From JAIVJZ01 sp035645695 (GTDB taxonomy: Bacteria; Acidobacteriota; Blastocatellia; Pyrinomonadales; Pyrinomonadaceae), in assembly GCA_035645695.1 (NCBI GenBank), contig DASQMC010000026.1, positions 215,083-279,082 on the forward strand: DNA of 64,000 nt. The letters run 5' to 3'. A program made the position numbers and the translations under genes. The notes beneath the pieces were generated by a model. It had not been told where the DNA came from, did not search any database, and saw nothing but the letters and a program-made list of their open reading frames with translations. This document shows positions 33,994 to 43,310 of the stretch, piece after piece; within the stretch, counting starts at the first letter, position 1; the number at the start of each line of letters is the position of its first letter.

Positions 33994-35181
33994 TTAATAA
34001 AGCAAAAACCGCGCTCGATCTTCCATAAACGACTCTAATTTTTTATTCCAGCCGGATTGTATATCCTGTAGAGAATCACCTCTCTCCAAAGATTCTCTCA
34101 AGCTCGCCGTCCCCGCGATGACATCGAAAGGATTCCGATCGTAGACGTACTCGTAAGGCGGCTGTTTCCAGCGAAACTCTTCCGGATACATGTCATGAGC
34201 CGCTTTAACTGCCGCGACGCCCGTTATTACAGGCTCAAACTGCCTGCGGTCAGTTACGTGTATCTGTACGCCGCCGCAGGCGCGCCCAGCGTGCTTCTGA
34301 AACGTCGGTTGAAAAGAGTTTGCGCGAAAATGCACCCCTGCCAAATTGAATGAATCGAGTTCGCGTTTGTACCCGGCCGCATCTATGTAGGGCGCGCCGA
34401 TCAACTCGAAAGGCTTCGTCGTCCCCCTGCCTTCAGACATTTGCGTACCTTCCAGGTGAACCGTACCGGGAAAGACCGTCGCGCTGTCGAGCGTCGGAAT
34501 ATTCGGCGAAGGCAGTACCCACTCGGCGTCCGTCTCGTCGAACCAGAGTTCGCGCGTCCAGCCGTCCATTAAAACCAGTTCCAACTCACAGTTAATGCCC
34601 CAATGCTCACGAAACATCTTAGCCAACTCACAGACGGTCATCCCATGGCGAGTCGGGAGCGGAAACTGCCCTACGAAAGAAGCATACTCGGGTTCCAAGA
34701 CGTTCCCGGCCACCATTTCGCCCCCGATGGGGTTCGGCCTGTCGCAAACTACCACACGCTTTCCATATTTCTGAGCCGCGCGCATGCAATTCGCCAGCGT
34801 ATAGACGAAGGTGTAAATACGGCACCCGACATCCTGCATGTCGAAGACGAAGGCATCTATCTCTTCCAGCATCGTTTCGGTCGGCTCGCGAGTCTCGCTG
34901 TAGAGCGAATAGACGGGCAGGCCGGTCTCCGCATCGATTGTGTGAGGCGTCTCGATCATGTTGTCCTGCGCTTCGCCGCGAATGCCGTGCTGAGGCCCGA
35001 AAAGCGCGGTCAGGTCAAATTCGCTCCGGGCGCGACAGATGTCCGCCGAGTGGCGCAATTCGTGGTCAACCGACGCCTGATTGCAAATCAGCCCGACGCG
35101 CGCACCGCGCAGCAGATCGCCGCGTTTCGAGACCAGTTCTTCGATCCCCAACCTGATTTTTCGTTTTTCTACACCTCTCAA
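33994..35181 (-). CDS. namZ: Exo-beta-N-acetylmuramidase NamZ-like (DUF1343)
   Basis: The 395-residue protein matches DUF1343, shown in Bacillus to be an exo-acting N-acetylmuramidase (NamZ) that frees MurNAc from peptidoglycan fragments. Visible motifs are G-L-I-C-N-Q-A-S near residue 30, F-G-P-Q-H-G-I-R-G near 61, D-M-Q-D-V-G-x-R-x-Y-T-F near 115, D-R-P-N-P-I-G-G near 148, and E-G-R-G-T-T-K-P-F near 250. I see no signal peptide, so export is uncertain; a cytoplasmic role next to NagZ-type recycling is possible. An SDR gene lies 63 bases upstream on the same strand. Confidence 0.9.
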   Translation of the reverse strand: MRGVEKRKIRLGIEELVSKRGDLLRGARVGLICNQASVDHELRHSADICRARSEFDLTALFGPQHGIRGEAQDNMIETPHTIDAETGLPVYSLYSETREPTETMLEEIDAFVFDMQDVGCRIYTFVYTLANCMRAAQKYGKRVVVCDRPNPIGGEMVAGNVLEPEYASFVGQFPLPTRHGMTVCELAKMFREHWGINCELELVLMDGWTRELWFDETDAEWVLPSPNIPTLDSATVFPGTVHLEGTQMSEGRGTTKPFELIGAPYIDAAGYKRELDSFNLAGVHFRANSFQPTFQKHAGRACGGVQIHVTDRRQFEPVITGVAAVKAAHDMYPEEFRWKQPPYEYVYDRNPFDVIAGTASLRESLERGDSLQDIQSGWNKKLESFMEDRARFLLY

Positions 35182-35244
35182 GACAAATCCCCTCTCCTAT
35201 GCGACGCTTCCGACGTAAATCCCTTCTCTGCTCTAGCCACACAT

Positions 35245-36024
35245 CTAGCCACACAAAACCGAGCCGCCGTTGACGTTCAACACTTCGCCCGTGATATGTC
35301 TAGCCCACGCGCTGCACAAAAAAAGCACCGGCAAAGCAACATCGTCTGGCGTGGCTATCCTCTCGACGGGTATGGTCGATTCCACGCTCCTGCGAAAATT
35401 CTCGTCTGTAAACGCTTTCGCGGTCATCTCGGTTTCGACCCATCCGGGTGCGACCGCGTTGACCGTCACCCCGTAGCGCGCCAGCTCTACGGCCAGCGAC
35501 TTTGTGAAAGCTATTTGCCCGCCCTTCGATGCAGCATAATTTGAGACGTATGCTTCGCCTCTCTGCCCCGCCGTCGAGCTGATTATTACGATGCGCCCCC
35601 AGCCCAGACGCTTCAAGACAGGCACTGCGGCACGGCAAACCGTCCAGGTGCCCTTCAGATTAACGTCCAACGCGCGATCCCAAAGCTCCTCTGAGATGTC
35701 TTCGACGGCCGCCCCCTCCCAAACGCCCGCATTGCACACCAGTATATCCAGACGCCCGTACTTCTCCACCGTTCCGCCGACCAGACGCTCCGCATCGGAC
35801 ACATCGCAGACATCACTGCGTACGGCCGTCACCTCACTCCCGTACAGTAGTGTGAGCGCCCGCGCGGTATCTTCAGCCACGGCATCATCGCTTCCATAGC
35901 TAATAATTACCCGCGCGCCCGCTTCACAAAGACGCCCTGCAATAGCTTTACCGATTCCTCTGGAACCCCCCGTAACTATCGCCACCTTGCCGTCCAAATT
36001 TAAACCCGCTACAGCCTCGCTCAT
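35245..36024 (-). CDS. SDR-family oxidoreductase (FabG-like)
   Basis: The 259-residue classical short-chain dehydrogenase has the NAD(P)-binding T-G-G-S-R-G-I-G at residues 18-25, N-A-G near 95, the catalytic Ser in I-I-S-S-T-A-G near 145, and Y-A-A-S-K near 160. The arrangement and the C-terminal G-E-V-L-N-V-N-G-G are like 3-oxoacyl-ACP reductase FabG, but many sugar and alcohol dehydrogenases share this. No fatty-acid gene is adjacent. It may share a transcript with namZ downstream, so a sugar substrate is possible. Confidence 0.85.
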   Translation of the reverse strand: MSEAVAGLNLDGKVAIVTGGSRGIGKAIAGRLCEAGARVIISYGSDDAVAEDTARALTLLYGSEVTAVRSDVCDVSDAERLVGGTVEKYGRLDILVCNAGVWEGAAVEDISEELWDRALDVNLKGTWTVCRAAVPVLKRLGWGRIVIISSTAGQRGEAYVSNYAASKGGQIAFTKSLAVELARYGVTVNAVAPGWVETEMTAKAFTDENFRRSVESTIPVERIATPDDVALPVLFLCSAWARHITGEVLNVNGGSVLCG

Positions 36025-36097
36025 TTTTTTACCTTAACAATGATAATTCCCGGATGGAGCATACCACCACCCTGCATTATCGGACGCTTTGGGAGAT

Positions 36098-36877
36098 TTA
36101 ATTCGTTTCTTCCGTAACTAACGCCCCGATATTGCGTCGAACCGTGTAATCTAGCGCGGCCTCGATGAATGACTTAAAGAGATTTTCGGAAAAATCATCA
36201 TCTTCCCAATCAATTTCCGGATGCCATTGGACACCGTAGGCCCAACGGTCGGTTCTCTGATCTTCCAGGGCTTCAATCAAACCATCAGCCGTCCAGGCCG
36301 TCGCGCGTAACCCTTCGCCGACCGTTTCGATGGCCTGATGATGATGACTATTGACGAGCGCGCTCTCGCCCCCGGCAAGTTCCGCCAAGCCACTCTCCCC
36401 CAGCAAGCGCACGCGATGCGAGCGGCGACCCCTCGGCGCTCCCTGTTCGTGCAGTATGGCTTCCGGCATCTGGCTCTCTATGTCCTGTATCAGCGTCCCG
36501 CCCCTCGCGACGTTCCATATTTGCAACCCGAAACAGATCGCCAGCAGAGGCATCGCACGGCGTTCGACTTCACGCAGCACCAGCGCGTCCGTCTCATCCC
36601 GTAGAGGATGCACAGCCCCTAATTTGGGATGCGGTTCGTGTCCGTAACGCAGTGGATCGACATCGGACGCGCTGCCGGGTAGAAGTACTCCGTCCAGCTT
36701 ATCCAAAATCGTTTCTATATAATCGGCCTTCGGAATCAAGGATAAATGGACGGGCACGCCGCCCGCGGCCTCCAACGCCTCGCTATAGGCGCGCGCCAGA
36801 TAGAAACGCTCCGTGTCGAGTTCGTGCCGCATGGTAATACCGATCAGAGGTCTCAAAGCTTTCTCGTCGCTCCACAT
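36098..36877 (-). CDS. Gamma-glutamyl-gamma-aminobutyrate hydrolase-like amidohydrolase (peptidase C26)
   Basis: The 259-residue class I amidotransferase-like protein has the nucleophile Cys in L-A-I-C-F-G-L-Q near residue 115, and the His and Glu in V-Q-W-H-P-E-I near 220. L-P-G-S-A-S-D-V-D-P near 72 is typical of the PuuD/C26 branch, which cleaves gamma-glutamyl bonds such as in gamma-glutamyl-GABA. The putrescine-pathway partners are not seen here, so the substrate is open. It is divergent from hslV, and the 210 bases between them hold nothing I can identify. Confidence 0.88.
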   Translation of the reverse strand: MWSDEKALRPLIGITMRHELDTERFYLARAYSEALEAAGGVPVHLSLIPKADYIETILDKLDGVLLPGSASDVDPLRYGHEPHPKLGAVHPLRDETDALVLREVERRAMPLLAICFGLQIWNVARGGTLIQDIESQMPEAILHEQGAPRGRRSHRVRLLGESGLAELAGGESALVNSHHHQAIETVGEGLRATAWTADGLIEALEDQRTDRWAYGVQWHPEIDWEDDDFSENLFKSFIEAALDYTVRRNIGALVTEETN

Positions 36878-37087
36878 ATGATGCTTCTACGAACATTTAC
36901 GCACGGGGGCGCGCAAATAGAGGTCGCGCACGGTCGCCGTTGTTCGCTCCTTCCTTATCATAACGCAAAACGCTTCGATGTCCGATTCCGCATCTTTCCG
37001 AACCCCTCGTGACCACAAATCCACGCGCATCAAACCTCCTTCCTTGACTTACCTTCGAGCCACTCCCTATATTTCCCCGTTACCATT

Positions 37088-37645
37088 ATGAACAAAGAAA
37101 CTTCAATGCCACGCTGGCGCAGTACGACCGTCCTCCTCGTGCGCAGGGGCGGCAAGGTCGCCATGGCGGGCGACGGGCAGGTCAGTCTCGGCGAGACCGT
37201 GATGAAAAGCGGCGCGCGCAAGGTGCGTCGTCTCTACAACGAACGCATCCTCGCGGGCTTCGCCGGAGCCAGCGCGGACGCCTTCTCTCTGCTCACGCGT
37301 TTTGAAAGCAAGCTCGAACAGTATCAGGGCAACCTCGAACGCGCGGCCATCGAACTCAGCAAGGAGTGGCGCACGGACAAAATCCTGCGCCACCTCGAAG
37401 CATTGCTGATCGTCGCGGACGACAAGAGTTCTTTTCTGCTCTCCGGCAACGGCGATGTCATCGCGCCCGACGAGCAGGACGGCGCGCTCGCCATCGGCTC
37501 GGGCGGCTCCTTTGCGCTCGCAGCCGCGCGCGCACTGCTCAAAAACACGGAGATGTCCGCGCGCGACATCGCACACGAAGCGCTCAACATCGCGGGCGAG
37601 ATTTGCATCTACACGAATCAAAATATTATCGTCGAAGAATTATGA
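37088..37645 (+). CDS. hslV: ATP-dependent protease subunit HslV (ClpQ)
   Basis: HslV forms the double-hexamer peptidase chamber of the HslUV protease. The catalytic N-terminal Thr is the first T of S-T-T-V-L-L-V-R-R, so a propeptide of about 12 residues must be removed. Other core motifs are G-D-G-Q-V-S-L-G, A-R-K-V-R-R-L, and G-S-G-G-S-F-A-L-A-A-A-R-A-L. At 185 residues the length is normal. An internal ATG (residue 7) would give a shorter propeptide and is equally possible. hslU follows after 92 bases. Confidence 0.95.
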   Translation: MNKETSMPRWRSTTVLLVRRGGKVAMAGDGQVSLGETVMKSGARKVRRLYNERILAGFAGASADAFSLLTRFESKLEQYQGNLERAAIELSKEWRTDKILRHLEALLIVADDKSSFLLSGNGDVIAPDEQDGALAIGSGGSFALAAARALLKNTEMSARDIAHEALNIAGEICIYTNQNIIVEEL

Positions 37646-37665
37646 AAAACAGCGGCCGGTGTTGA

Positions 37666-37710
37666 GAGGTCGAAAGATCGTGGGTCACATACCCGATTCT
37701 TTCCGACCTC
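37666..37710. other. Imperfect hairpin in the hslV-hslU spacer
   Basis: GAGGTCG...GGGT (37666-37685) and ACCC...CGACCTC (37691-37710) form an imperfect stem with small indels and a CACAT loop. It may adjust the ratio of the two subunits by partial termination or RNA processing. Confidence 0.45.
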
Positions 37711-37737
37711 CTGCTCCCGTCCTCTCACTTCTCACTT

Positions 37738-39171
37738 ATGGTTATCTATCTCTCAGGCGAAGTTGACGAAGAGGCGCGGCTCGACGACATGACGCCGCGG
37801 CAAATCGTCGCGCAGTTGGACAAGCACGTCGTAGGGCAGCACGCGGCAAAACGCGCCGTGGCAATCGCTTTGCGCAACCGGGTCAGACGGCAGAAACTCG
37901 CGCCCGAAATGGCTGCCGATGTGATGCCGAAAAACATCATCATGATCGGCACGACGGGCGTCGGCAAGACGGAGATCGCCCGCCGCCTCGCGCGCATGTC
38001 GAACTCTCCGTTTCTTAAAGTCGAGGCATCGAAATTCACAGAGGTCGGCTACGTCGGCCGCGACGTGGAAAGCATGATTCGCGATCTCACGGAGATCGCC
38101 GTCGAGATGCTGCGCGCCGAGAAGGCCGAAGAGATCGCCGAGAAGGCCGAACTCAACGTCGAGGAACGCATACTTGATCTGCTTCTCCCGCCTAAAACCT
38201 CTTCGACCTTTTACAATTTCGACGATGCCGACCCCGCATCCGATTCCGACGCGGCCGCCGCCGCTTCGCCGCAGCGTGACGACCAGTTTCAACGGACGCG
38301 TGAAAAACTACGCGAGCAACTACGCGCCGGGAAATTGGAGAATCGCATGGTGGAGATGGAGGTGCGCGAGAAGAATTTCCCGACCATCGAAGTCGCAGGA
38401 CCGCAGGGCGTCGAAGAGATGGGCATCAACATGAAGGACATGCTCGGCAATCTCTTTCAGGGGCGCACGAAACGTCGCCGCATGCGCGTGGACGAGGCGA
38501 TGGAGTATCTCTTGCAGGAAGAGGAAGAGCGGCTCATAGACATGGACACGGTGGCGCGCGTCGCCCTCGAACGCGTCGAATCTGCGGGCATCATCTTCCT
38601 CGACGAGATAGACAAGATCGCCGGGCGCGAGTCTGGCGGCGGCGGTCCCGACGTGTCGCGAGAAGGCGTGCAGCGTGACATCCTCCCGATTGTCGAGGGT
38701 ACGACCGTCAACACGCGCTACGGCATGGTGCGCACCGATCATATCCTCTTCATCGCCGCAGGCGCGTTCCACGTCTCGAAGCCTTCCGACTTGATCCCAG
38801 AGTTACAGGGCAGGTTCCCGATTCGCGTCGAACTCGAATCGCTGACCATCGAAGACTTCAAGCGGATTCTCACCGAGCCGAAAAATTCGCTCGTCAAACA
38901 GTATATCGCGCTGCTCGAAACGGAAGGGATCGATCTGGAGTTCACGTCGGACGCCATCAATTCCATCGCCGAGTTCGCCGGACGCGTCAACGAGCAGACG
39001 GAGAACATCGGCGCGCGTCGCCTGCACACGATCATGGAGAAGGTTCTGGACGAGATCAGTTTCGCCGGTCCAGACCTCGAACCGAAGCGCCAGGTCATCG
39101 ATGCCGCCTACGTCTCCAACACCCTACAGGCCATCGTCAAAGACCAGGACCTCAGCCGCTACATCCTGTGA
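37738..39171 (+). CDS. hslU: ATP-dependent protease ATPase subunit HslU (ClpY)
   Basis: HslU is the AAA+ unfoldase that feeds HslV. The 477-residue protein has V-V-G-Q-x-x-A-K-R-A-V-A-I-A-L-R-N-R near residue 31, Walker A G-T-T-G-V-G-K-T-E (Thr replacing the usual Pro), the pore motif G-Y-V-G-R near 104, and the I-domain (about 110-245). Walker B I-I-F-L-D-E-I-D-K-I-A is near 283, and the end is L-S-R-Y-I-L, which docks in HslV. The I-domain holds an Asp/Ala/Ser-rich low-complexity insert near 160-180. The first 17 residues before M-T-P-R-Q-I-V may not be translated. The stop overlaps the next gene's GTG by four bases. Confidence 0.95.
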   Translation: MVIYLSGEVDEEARLDDMTPRQIVAQLDKHVVGQHAAKRAVAIALRNRVRRQKLAPEMAADVMPKNIIMIGTTGVGKTEIARRLARMSNSPFLKVEASKFTEVGYVGRDVESMIRDLTEIAVEMLRAEKAEEIAEKAELNVEERILDLLLPPKTSSTFYNFDDADPASDSDAAAAASPQRDDQFQRTREKLREQLRAGKLENRMVEMEVREKNFPTIEVAGPQGVEEMGINMKDMLGNLFQGRTKRRRMRVDEAMEYLLQEEEERLIDMDTVARVALERVESAGIIFLDEIDKIAGRESGGGGPDVSREGVQRDILPIVEGTTVNTRYGMVRTDHILFIAAGAFHVSKPSDLIPELQGRFPIRVELESLTIEDFKRILTEPKNSLVKQYIALLETEGIDLEFTSDAINSIAEFAGRVNEQTENIGARRLHTIMEKVLDEISFAGPDLEPKRQVIDAAYVSNTLQAIVKDQDLSRYIL

Positions 39172-40304
39172 GAAACCCGAAGCACCCGCGCATGAAATTT
39201 CCACGCACTCAACTCGTCTCCGGTCGCTTGCTGTTTCTCACCCTCTCGCTCGGCCTGTCCCTGTCGGTCGCCTGCGGCAAACGTCGCCCGCCGCTGCCGC
39301 CCGTCGAGAACGTACCGCAGCGCACGGAATTGCTCTCGGGCGTGCAGCGTGGCAATCAGGTCATACTTAGTTGGCCCGCGCCGCGCCGCAATGCCCCGGA
39401 GGGCAGCGTGCAGAGCATACGCCGTATAGACATCTACCGCGTCTCCGAGAGCACGACGGATCCTCTGCCGCTCACGGAAGAAGAGTTCGCGTCGCGCGCA
39501 ACGCTCATCGGCTCCGTTCCCTTCTCCTCCGGCGCGGGCGTCGCCGAAGATTTGACCTACGTTGACACGCTCACTTTGAACGAACCCGTGCGGCTGCGTT
39601 ATGCGCTCCGCTACGTCAACGCCACCGGACAGCGCGCCTCTTTCTCCAACTTCCTGCTCATCGAACCGGCGACGCGCGTGAGCCAGCCGCCCGTGCTGCT
39701 CGCCGTCACGAACGAGAGCGAGAGCGTCGTCAAAATTCGCTGGCAGACGCCGCCCGCCAACGTGGACAATTCGACGCCCGTCAACCTGCTCGGCTACAAC
39801 GTCTACCGCACGGATCGTTCGCAGAACGAAACCGCGCAGACGCCGCTCAACAGCGCGTTGCTGACCGCGACTGAGTTCAACGATCAGACTTTCAAATTCG
39901 GCGAGGAGTACGTCTATCTGGTGCGCACGGTCTCGCTCGGCACGGGGGGCGCTCAAGTCGAGAGTCTCAATTCAAACGCGCTCGGCATCGCGCCGCGCGA
40001 CAGGTTTGCCCCCTCCGCGCCGCAAGACATTTCCATCGCCCCGGCCGCCACTCCGCGCCGTCTCTCCCTGTTCTTCCCCGCGAATCCCGAACGCGACGTG
40101 GCGGGCTACAACATCTATCGCTCGACCGACGCAAACGCGCCGAAAGACTCCTGGACAAAACTCAACCGCACACTGCTCGAACGCACGACTTTTCAGGACG
40201 ACGCGGTCGAGTCCGGCACGAAATATTTTTACTACCTGACGGCTGTGGACACGGCGGGTAATACGAGCCAGCCTTCCGAAGTCGTCTCCGAAACGGTGCC
40301 TTAA
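39168..40304 (+). CDS. Exported fibronectin type III-domain lipoprotein
   Basis: The 378-residue protein has a signal peptide (hydrophobic near residues 18-33) ending at S-V-A-C-G-K, a likely lipoprotein cleavage site, followed by a Pro-rich K-R-R-P-P-L-P-P stretch. At least three fibronectin type III-like repeats follow (about 48-150, 155-265, 275-378), each with patterns such as G-Y-N-V-Y-R and Y-x-Y-x-V-x-A-V-D. Function is unknown; it probably sits in a membrane facing the periplasm or surface. The GTG start overlaps hslU by four bases; an ATG 24 bases later would also give the signal peptide. Confidence 0.85.
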   Translation: MRNPKHPRMKFPRTQLVSGRLLFLTLSLGLSLSVACGKRRPPLPPVENVPQRTELLSGVQRGNQVILSWPAPRRNAPEGSVQSIRRIDIYRVSESTTDPLPLTEEEFASRATLIGSVPFSSGAGVAEDLTYVDTLTLNEPVRLRYALRYVNATGQRASFSNFLLIEPATRVSQPPVLLAVTNESESVVKIRWQTPPANVDNSTPVNLLGYNVYRTDRSQNETAQTPLNSALLTATEFNDQTFKFGEEYVYLVRTVSLGTGGAQVESLNSNALGIAPRDRFAPSAPQDISIAPAATPRRLSLFFPANPERDVAGYNIYRSTDANAPKDSWTKLNRTLLERTTFQDDAVESGTKYFYYLTAVDTAGNTSQPSEVVSETVP

Positions 40305-41090
40305 ATGAGCAAAACAATCTGCCGCTTTTTATCGCAGGCGAACGGCGCGACGAGCTACGGCTTCATCGACGGCGATATGGTCTTTGCCGTCTCTCCGGCG
40401 CAAATCTTCGACGCTGAGACGCACGTCCCGTCCGTCGGAGGTATCGCTTTGTCGGAAGTGAAACTGCTCGCCCCCGTCGAGCCTTCCAAGATCGTCTGCG
40501 TCGGGCGCAATTACAGGGAGCACGCAGCCGAACTCGGCAACCCCATGCCCGACCAGCCGCTACTCTTTCTCAAACCGCCCTCGTCACTCGTCGGCCACGG
40601 TGACGCGATAGAACTACCCGCCGCCTCCGCACGCGTCGAGCACGAAGGCGAACTCGGCGTGGTTATCGGACGCCGCGCCCGTCTCATCAGCGATAGCGAA
40701 AACCCGCTCGATTATGTGCTCGGCTACACCTGCGTCAACGATGTCACCGCGCGCGACCTGCAACGTCAGGACGTGCAGTTCACGCGCGCCAAGTCCTTCG
40801 ACACCTTCTGCCCCGTCGGCCCTTACATCATGACCGGAATCGACCCTCTTGACTTGGAGTTGGAGACGCGCGTCAACGGCGAGACGCGCCAGCACGGCCG
40901 CACGGCCGCGATGGCCTTCCCCGTCGCCTATCTCATACGCTACATCTCGCACATCATGACGCTTGAGCCGGGCGACGTGATCTCTACGGGGACGCCCTCC
41001 GGCGTCGGGCCGCTCTCGGACGGCGACATCTGCGAGATAGAGGTCGAGCATGTAGGCGTGCTTCGCAACACCGTGCGCGCGGCCGTGTGA
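40305..41090 (+). CDS. Fumarylacetoacetate hydrolase family protein
   Basis: The 261-residue protein has the FAH fold: C-V-G-R-N-Y-R-E-H-A-A-E-L near residue 65, F-L-K-P-P-S-S-L near 88, metal ligands in V-E-H-E-G-E-L-G-V-V-I-G near 109, N-D-V-T-A-R-D near 145, and G-D-V-I-S-T-G-T-P-S-G-V-G near 225. This family includes isomerases and hydrolases of 2-oxo acids, oxaloacetate tautomerase and acylpyruvases; the substrate is not clear from sequence. It begins directly after the stop of the FN3 lipoprotein gene, and its stop overlaps the DUF402 gene by four bases. Confidence 0.93.
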   Translation: MSKTICRFLSQANGATSYGFIDGDMVFAVSPAQIFDAETHVPSVGGIALSEVKLLAPVEPSKIVCVGRNYREHAAELGNPMPDQPLLFLKPPSSLVGHGDAIELPAASARVEHEGELGVVIGRRARLISDSENPLDYVLGYTCVNDVTARDLQRQDVQFTRAKSFDTFCPVGPYIMTGIDPLDLELETRVNGETRQHGRTAAMAFPVAYLIRYISHIMTLEPGDVISTGTPSGVGPLSDGDICEIEVEHVGVLRNTVRAAV

Positions 41091-41626
41091 AGGTAGCGGC
41101 AATAAGCATGGGAATTGAAAGTTCAGAAGTAGCGGAACGCTTGCAAGGCCGCATCGTGCGCGTCCGCGCGCTCAAGTTCGACGGCAAGATGCACCGCGAA
41201 TGGCGTGCGCGTCTCGTGTCGCAGGAGAATTCACTTATCTGCGTCGAAGGAGTTTTCGAGGAGGAGATACGGCATCCCCAACTCGGCATCATCGCCCCCG
41301 GCACGCTCAGCGCCGAATACTACTGGACTGACCGTTGGTACAGCGTCTTTCGCTTCCGCGAACCGTCGGGCGAATTGCGCAACTACTATTGCAACATCAA
41401 TCTCCCGGCCGAGTTCGACGGCAGCGTGCTGACATTCGTCGATCTAGACATCGACGTGCTGGTCGCGCCCGATTTCTCCCGGCGCATCTTGGACGAAGAT
41501 GAGTTCGCGGCGAACGCCGCGCGCTATCAATACCCCGCGCTCGTGCGCGACACCGTGCCGCGTGCGCTCGCGGATTTAATCCGGGTCATCGAGCGCAGGG
41601 ATTTCCCTTTCGACCCGGTCGCCTGA
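41087..41626 (+). CDS. DUF402-domain protein (possible nucleotide phosphatase)
   Basis: The 179-residue protein matches DUF402: a W-Y-S-V-F-R-F segment near residue 84, then Y-Y-C-N-I-N-L-P near 101 and the acidic stretch F-V-D-L-D-I-D-V-L-V near 119, which supplies metal-binding carboxylates in this fold. Gram-positive members hydrolyse nucleoside di- and triphosphates; the role here is inferred. The start is GTG 41087 in a GTGA overlap with the FAH-family gene. A later ATG at residue 8 is possible. Confidence 0.85.
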   Translation: MKVAAISMGIESSEVAERLQGRIVRVRALKFDGKMHREWRARLVSQENSLICVEGVFEEEIRHPQLGIIAPGTLSAEYYWTDRWYSVFRFREPSGELRNYYCNINLPAEFDGSVLTFVDLDIDVLVAPDFSRRILDEDEFAANAARYQYPALVRDTVPRALADLIRVIERRDFPFDPVA

Positions 41627-41697
41627 CGGTGCGACATGCCAGCCTTAACGGTTGGTGTACAATCTCTCGCTATCAAAATTTGATTGACGCGAAACCT

Positions 41698-43278
41698 ATG
41701 ACTTCTACACGAGCTAAGACCGGACAGCCGCAACCACCTTCTAAACTTGATCGCTTACGCGAGCGCGAACGTCGCGCGGAGGCGGGCGGCGGTCAGGCTC
41801 GCATCGAACGACAGCACGCGTCTGGTAAGTTGACGGCGCGCGAGCGCATCGCGTTCCTGCTCGACGAGGGGACTTTCGAGGAGTTCGACAAGCACGTAGT
41901 CCATCGTTCGCACGACTTCGGATTGGAAGAGCAACTTTACCCCGGCGACGGCGTCGTCACGGGATACGGGTTGATAGACAACCGCCGCGTCTTCGTCTTC
42001 GCGCAGGACTTCACGATTTTCGGCGGCTCGCTCTCCGAGACGCACGCGGAAAAGATTTGCAAGGTGATGGACTTGGCGATGCGCGTCGGCGCGCCCGTCG
42101 TCGGCCTCAACGATTCGGGCGGGGCGCGCATACAGGAAGGCGTCTTGAGTCTCGGCGGCTACGCGGATATTTTCCTACGCAACACTCTGGCCTCGGGCGT
42201 CGTGCCGCAAATCAGTTGCATCATGGGGCCATGCGCGGGCGGTGCGGTCTACAGTCCCGCGATCACGGACTTCAACGTGATGGTCAAGAACACTTCCTAC
42301 ATGTTCATCACAGGCCCCGACGTGATCCGCTCCGTCACGCATGAAGAGGTCTCAAAGGAAGAACTCGGCGGCGCTGACACGCACAATCGCATCTCCGGCG
42401 TCGCACACTTCGACGCGGACTCAGACCAGCATGCGCTCCAACTCGTTCGCGAACTGCTCTCGTTCATCCCCTCTAACAACATGGACGAAGCGCCGCGCGT
42501 TCGCACGGAAGACCCGGCGGATCGTCGCGAAGAGCGTCTCAATTCCATCGTGCCGGAGGCGTCGAACCAGCCCTACGACATCCGCGACGTGATTCATGCC
42601 GTGATAGACGACGGATATTTTTTTGAAGTACACGAGTTTTACGCCCCGAACATCGTCGTCGGCTTCGCGCGAATCGACGGGCGCAGCATCGGCATCGTCG
42701 CCAACCAACCTGCCTATCTGGCCGGCGTACTCGATATAGACGCCTCCGTCAAAGCCGCGCGTTTTGTACGCTTCTGCGACTGCTTCAACATTCCCCTCGT
42801 GGTCTTTGAAGACGTGCCGGGCTTCCTTCCCGGCGTCCGACAGGAGCACGGCGGCATCATCCGCCACGGCGCGAAACTGCTCTACGCCTTCGCCGAAGCC
42901 ACCGTCCCCAAGATCACAGTCATCACGCGTAAGGCCTACGGCGGCGCATATTGCGTGATGGCTTCCAAACACATACGCACGGACATCAATCTCGCGTGGC
43001 CTACCGCCGAGATCGCCGTCATGGGCGCGGGCGGCGCGGTCGGCGTCCTATATCGTCGCGAGATCGGCGAGGCGACCGATCAGGAGAGCGCGAGACAGGC
43101 GCGCGTCGCGGAGTTTGAAGAGAAGTTTGCCAATCCTTACGTCGCCGCCGAGCGCGGCTTCATAGACGAGATCATCGAACCGGCCGTGACACGACTCAAA
43201 CTCGCACGCGCCCTCGCGCTCCTTGAGAATAAACGCGACACCAATCCCCCCAAAAAGCACGGGAATATTCCTCTGTAA
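41698..43278 (+). CDS. Acyl-CoA carboxylase beta subunit (carboxyltransferase, PccB type)
   Basis: The 526-residue protein carries both carboxyltransferase halves: R-I-A-F-L-L-D-E-G-T-F-E-E near residue 48, the G-G-x-x-x-x-x-H-A-E-K segment, G-L-N-D-S-G-G-A-R-I-Q-E-G near 135, M-G-P-C-A-G-G-A-V-Y near 180, and R-K-A-Y-G-G-A-Y near 410. The best functional guess is propionyl- or methylmalonyl-type carboxylase. Its biotin carboxylase and carrier partners are not in the window. Another carboxyltransferase gene, accA, is at 17962. I chose ATG 41698 because the 23 residues upstream show no family similarity. Confidence 0.93.
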   Translation: MTSTRAKTGQPQPPSKLDRLRERERRAEAGGGQARIERQHASGKLTARERIAFLLDEGTFEEFDKHVVHRSHDFGLEEQLYPGDGVVTGYGLIDNRRVFVFAQDFTIFGGSLSETHAEKICKVMDLAMRVGAPVVGLNDSGGARIQEGVLSLGGYADIFLRNTLASGVVPQISCIMGPCAGGAVYSPAITDFNVMVKNTSYMFITGPDVIRSVTHEEVSKEELGGADTHNRISGVAHFDADSDQHALQLVRELLSFIPSNNMDEAPRVRTEDPADRREERLNSIVPEASNQPYDIRDVIHAVIDDGYFFEVHEFYAPNIVVGFARIDGRSIGIVANQPAYLAGVLDIDASVKAARFVRFCDCFNIPLVVFEDVPGFLPGVRQEHGGIIRHGAKLLYAFAEATVPKITVITRKAYGGAYCVMASKHIRTDINLAWPTAEIAVMGAGGAVGVLYRREIGEATDQESARQARVAEFEEKFANPYVAAERGFIDEIIEPAVTRLKLARALALLENKRDTNPPKKHGNIPL

Positions 43279-43310
43279 TCGCTTTAAAACAATAGCCGCG
43301 AACTGGCAGG

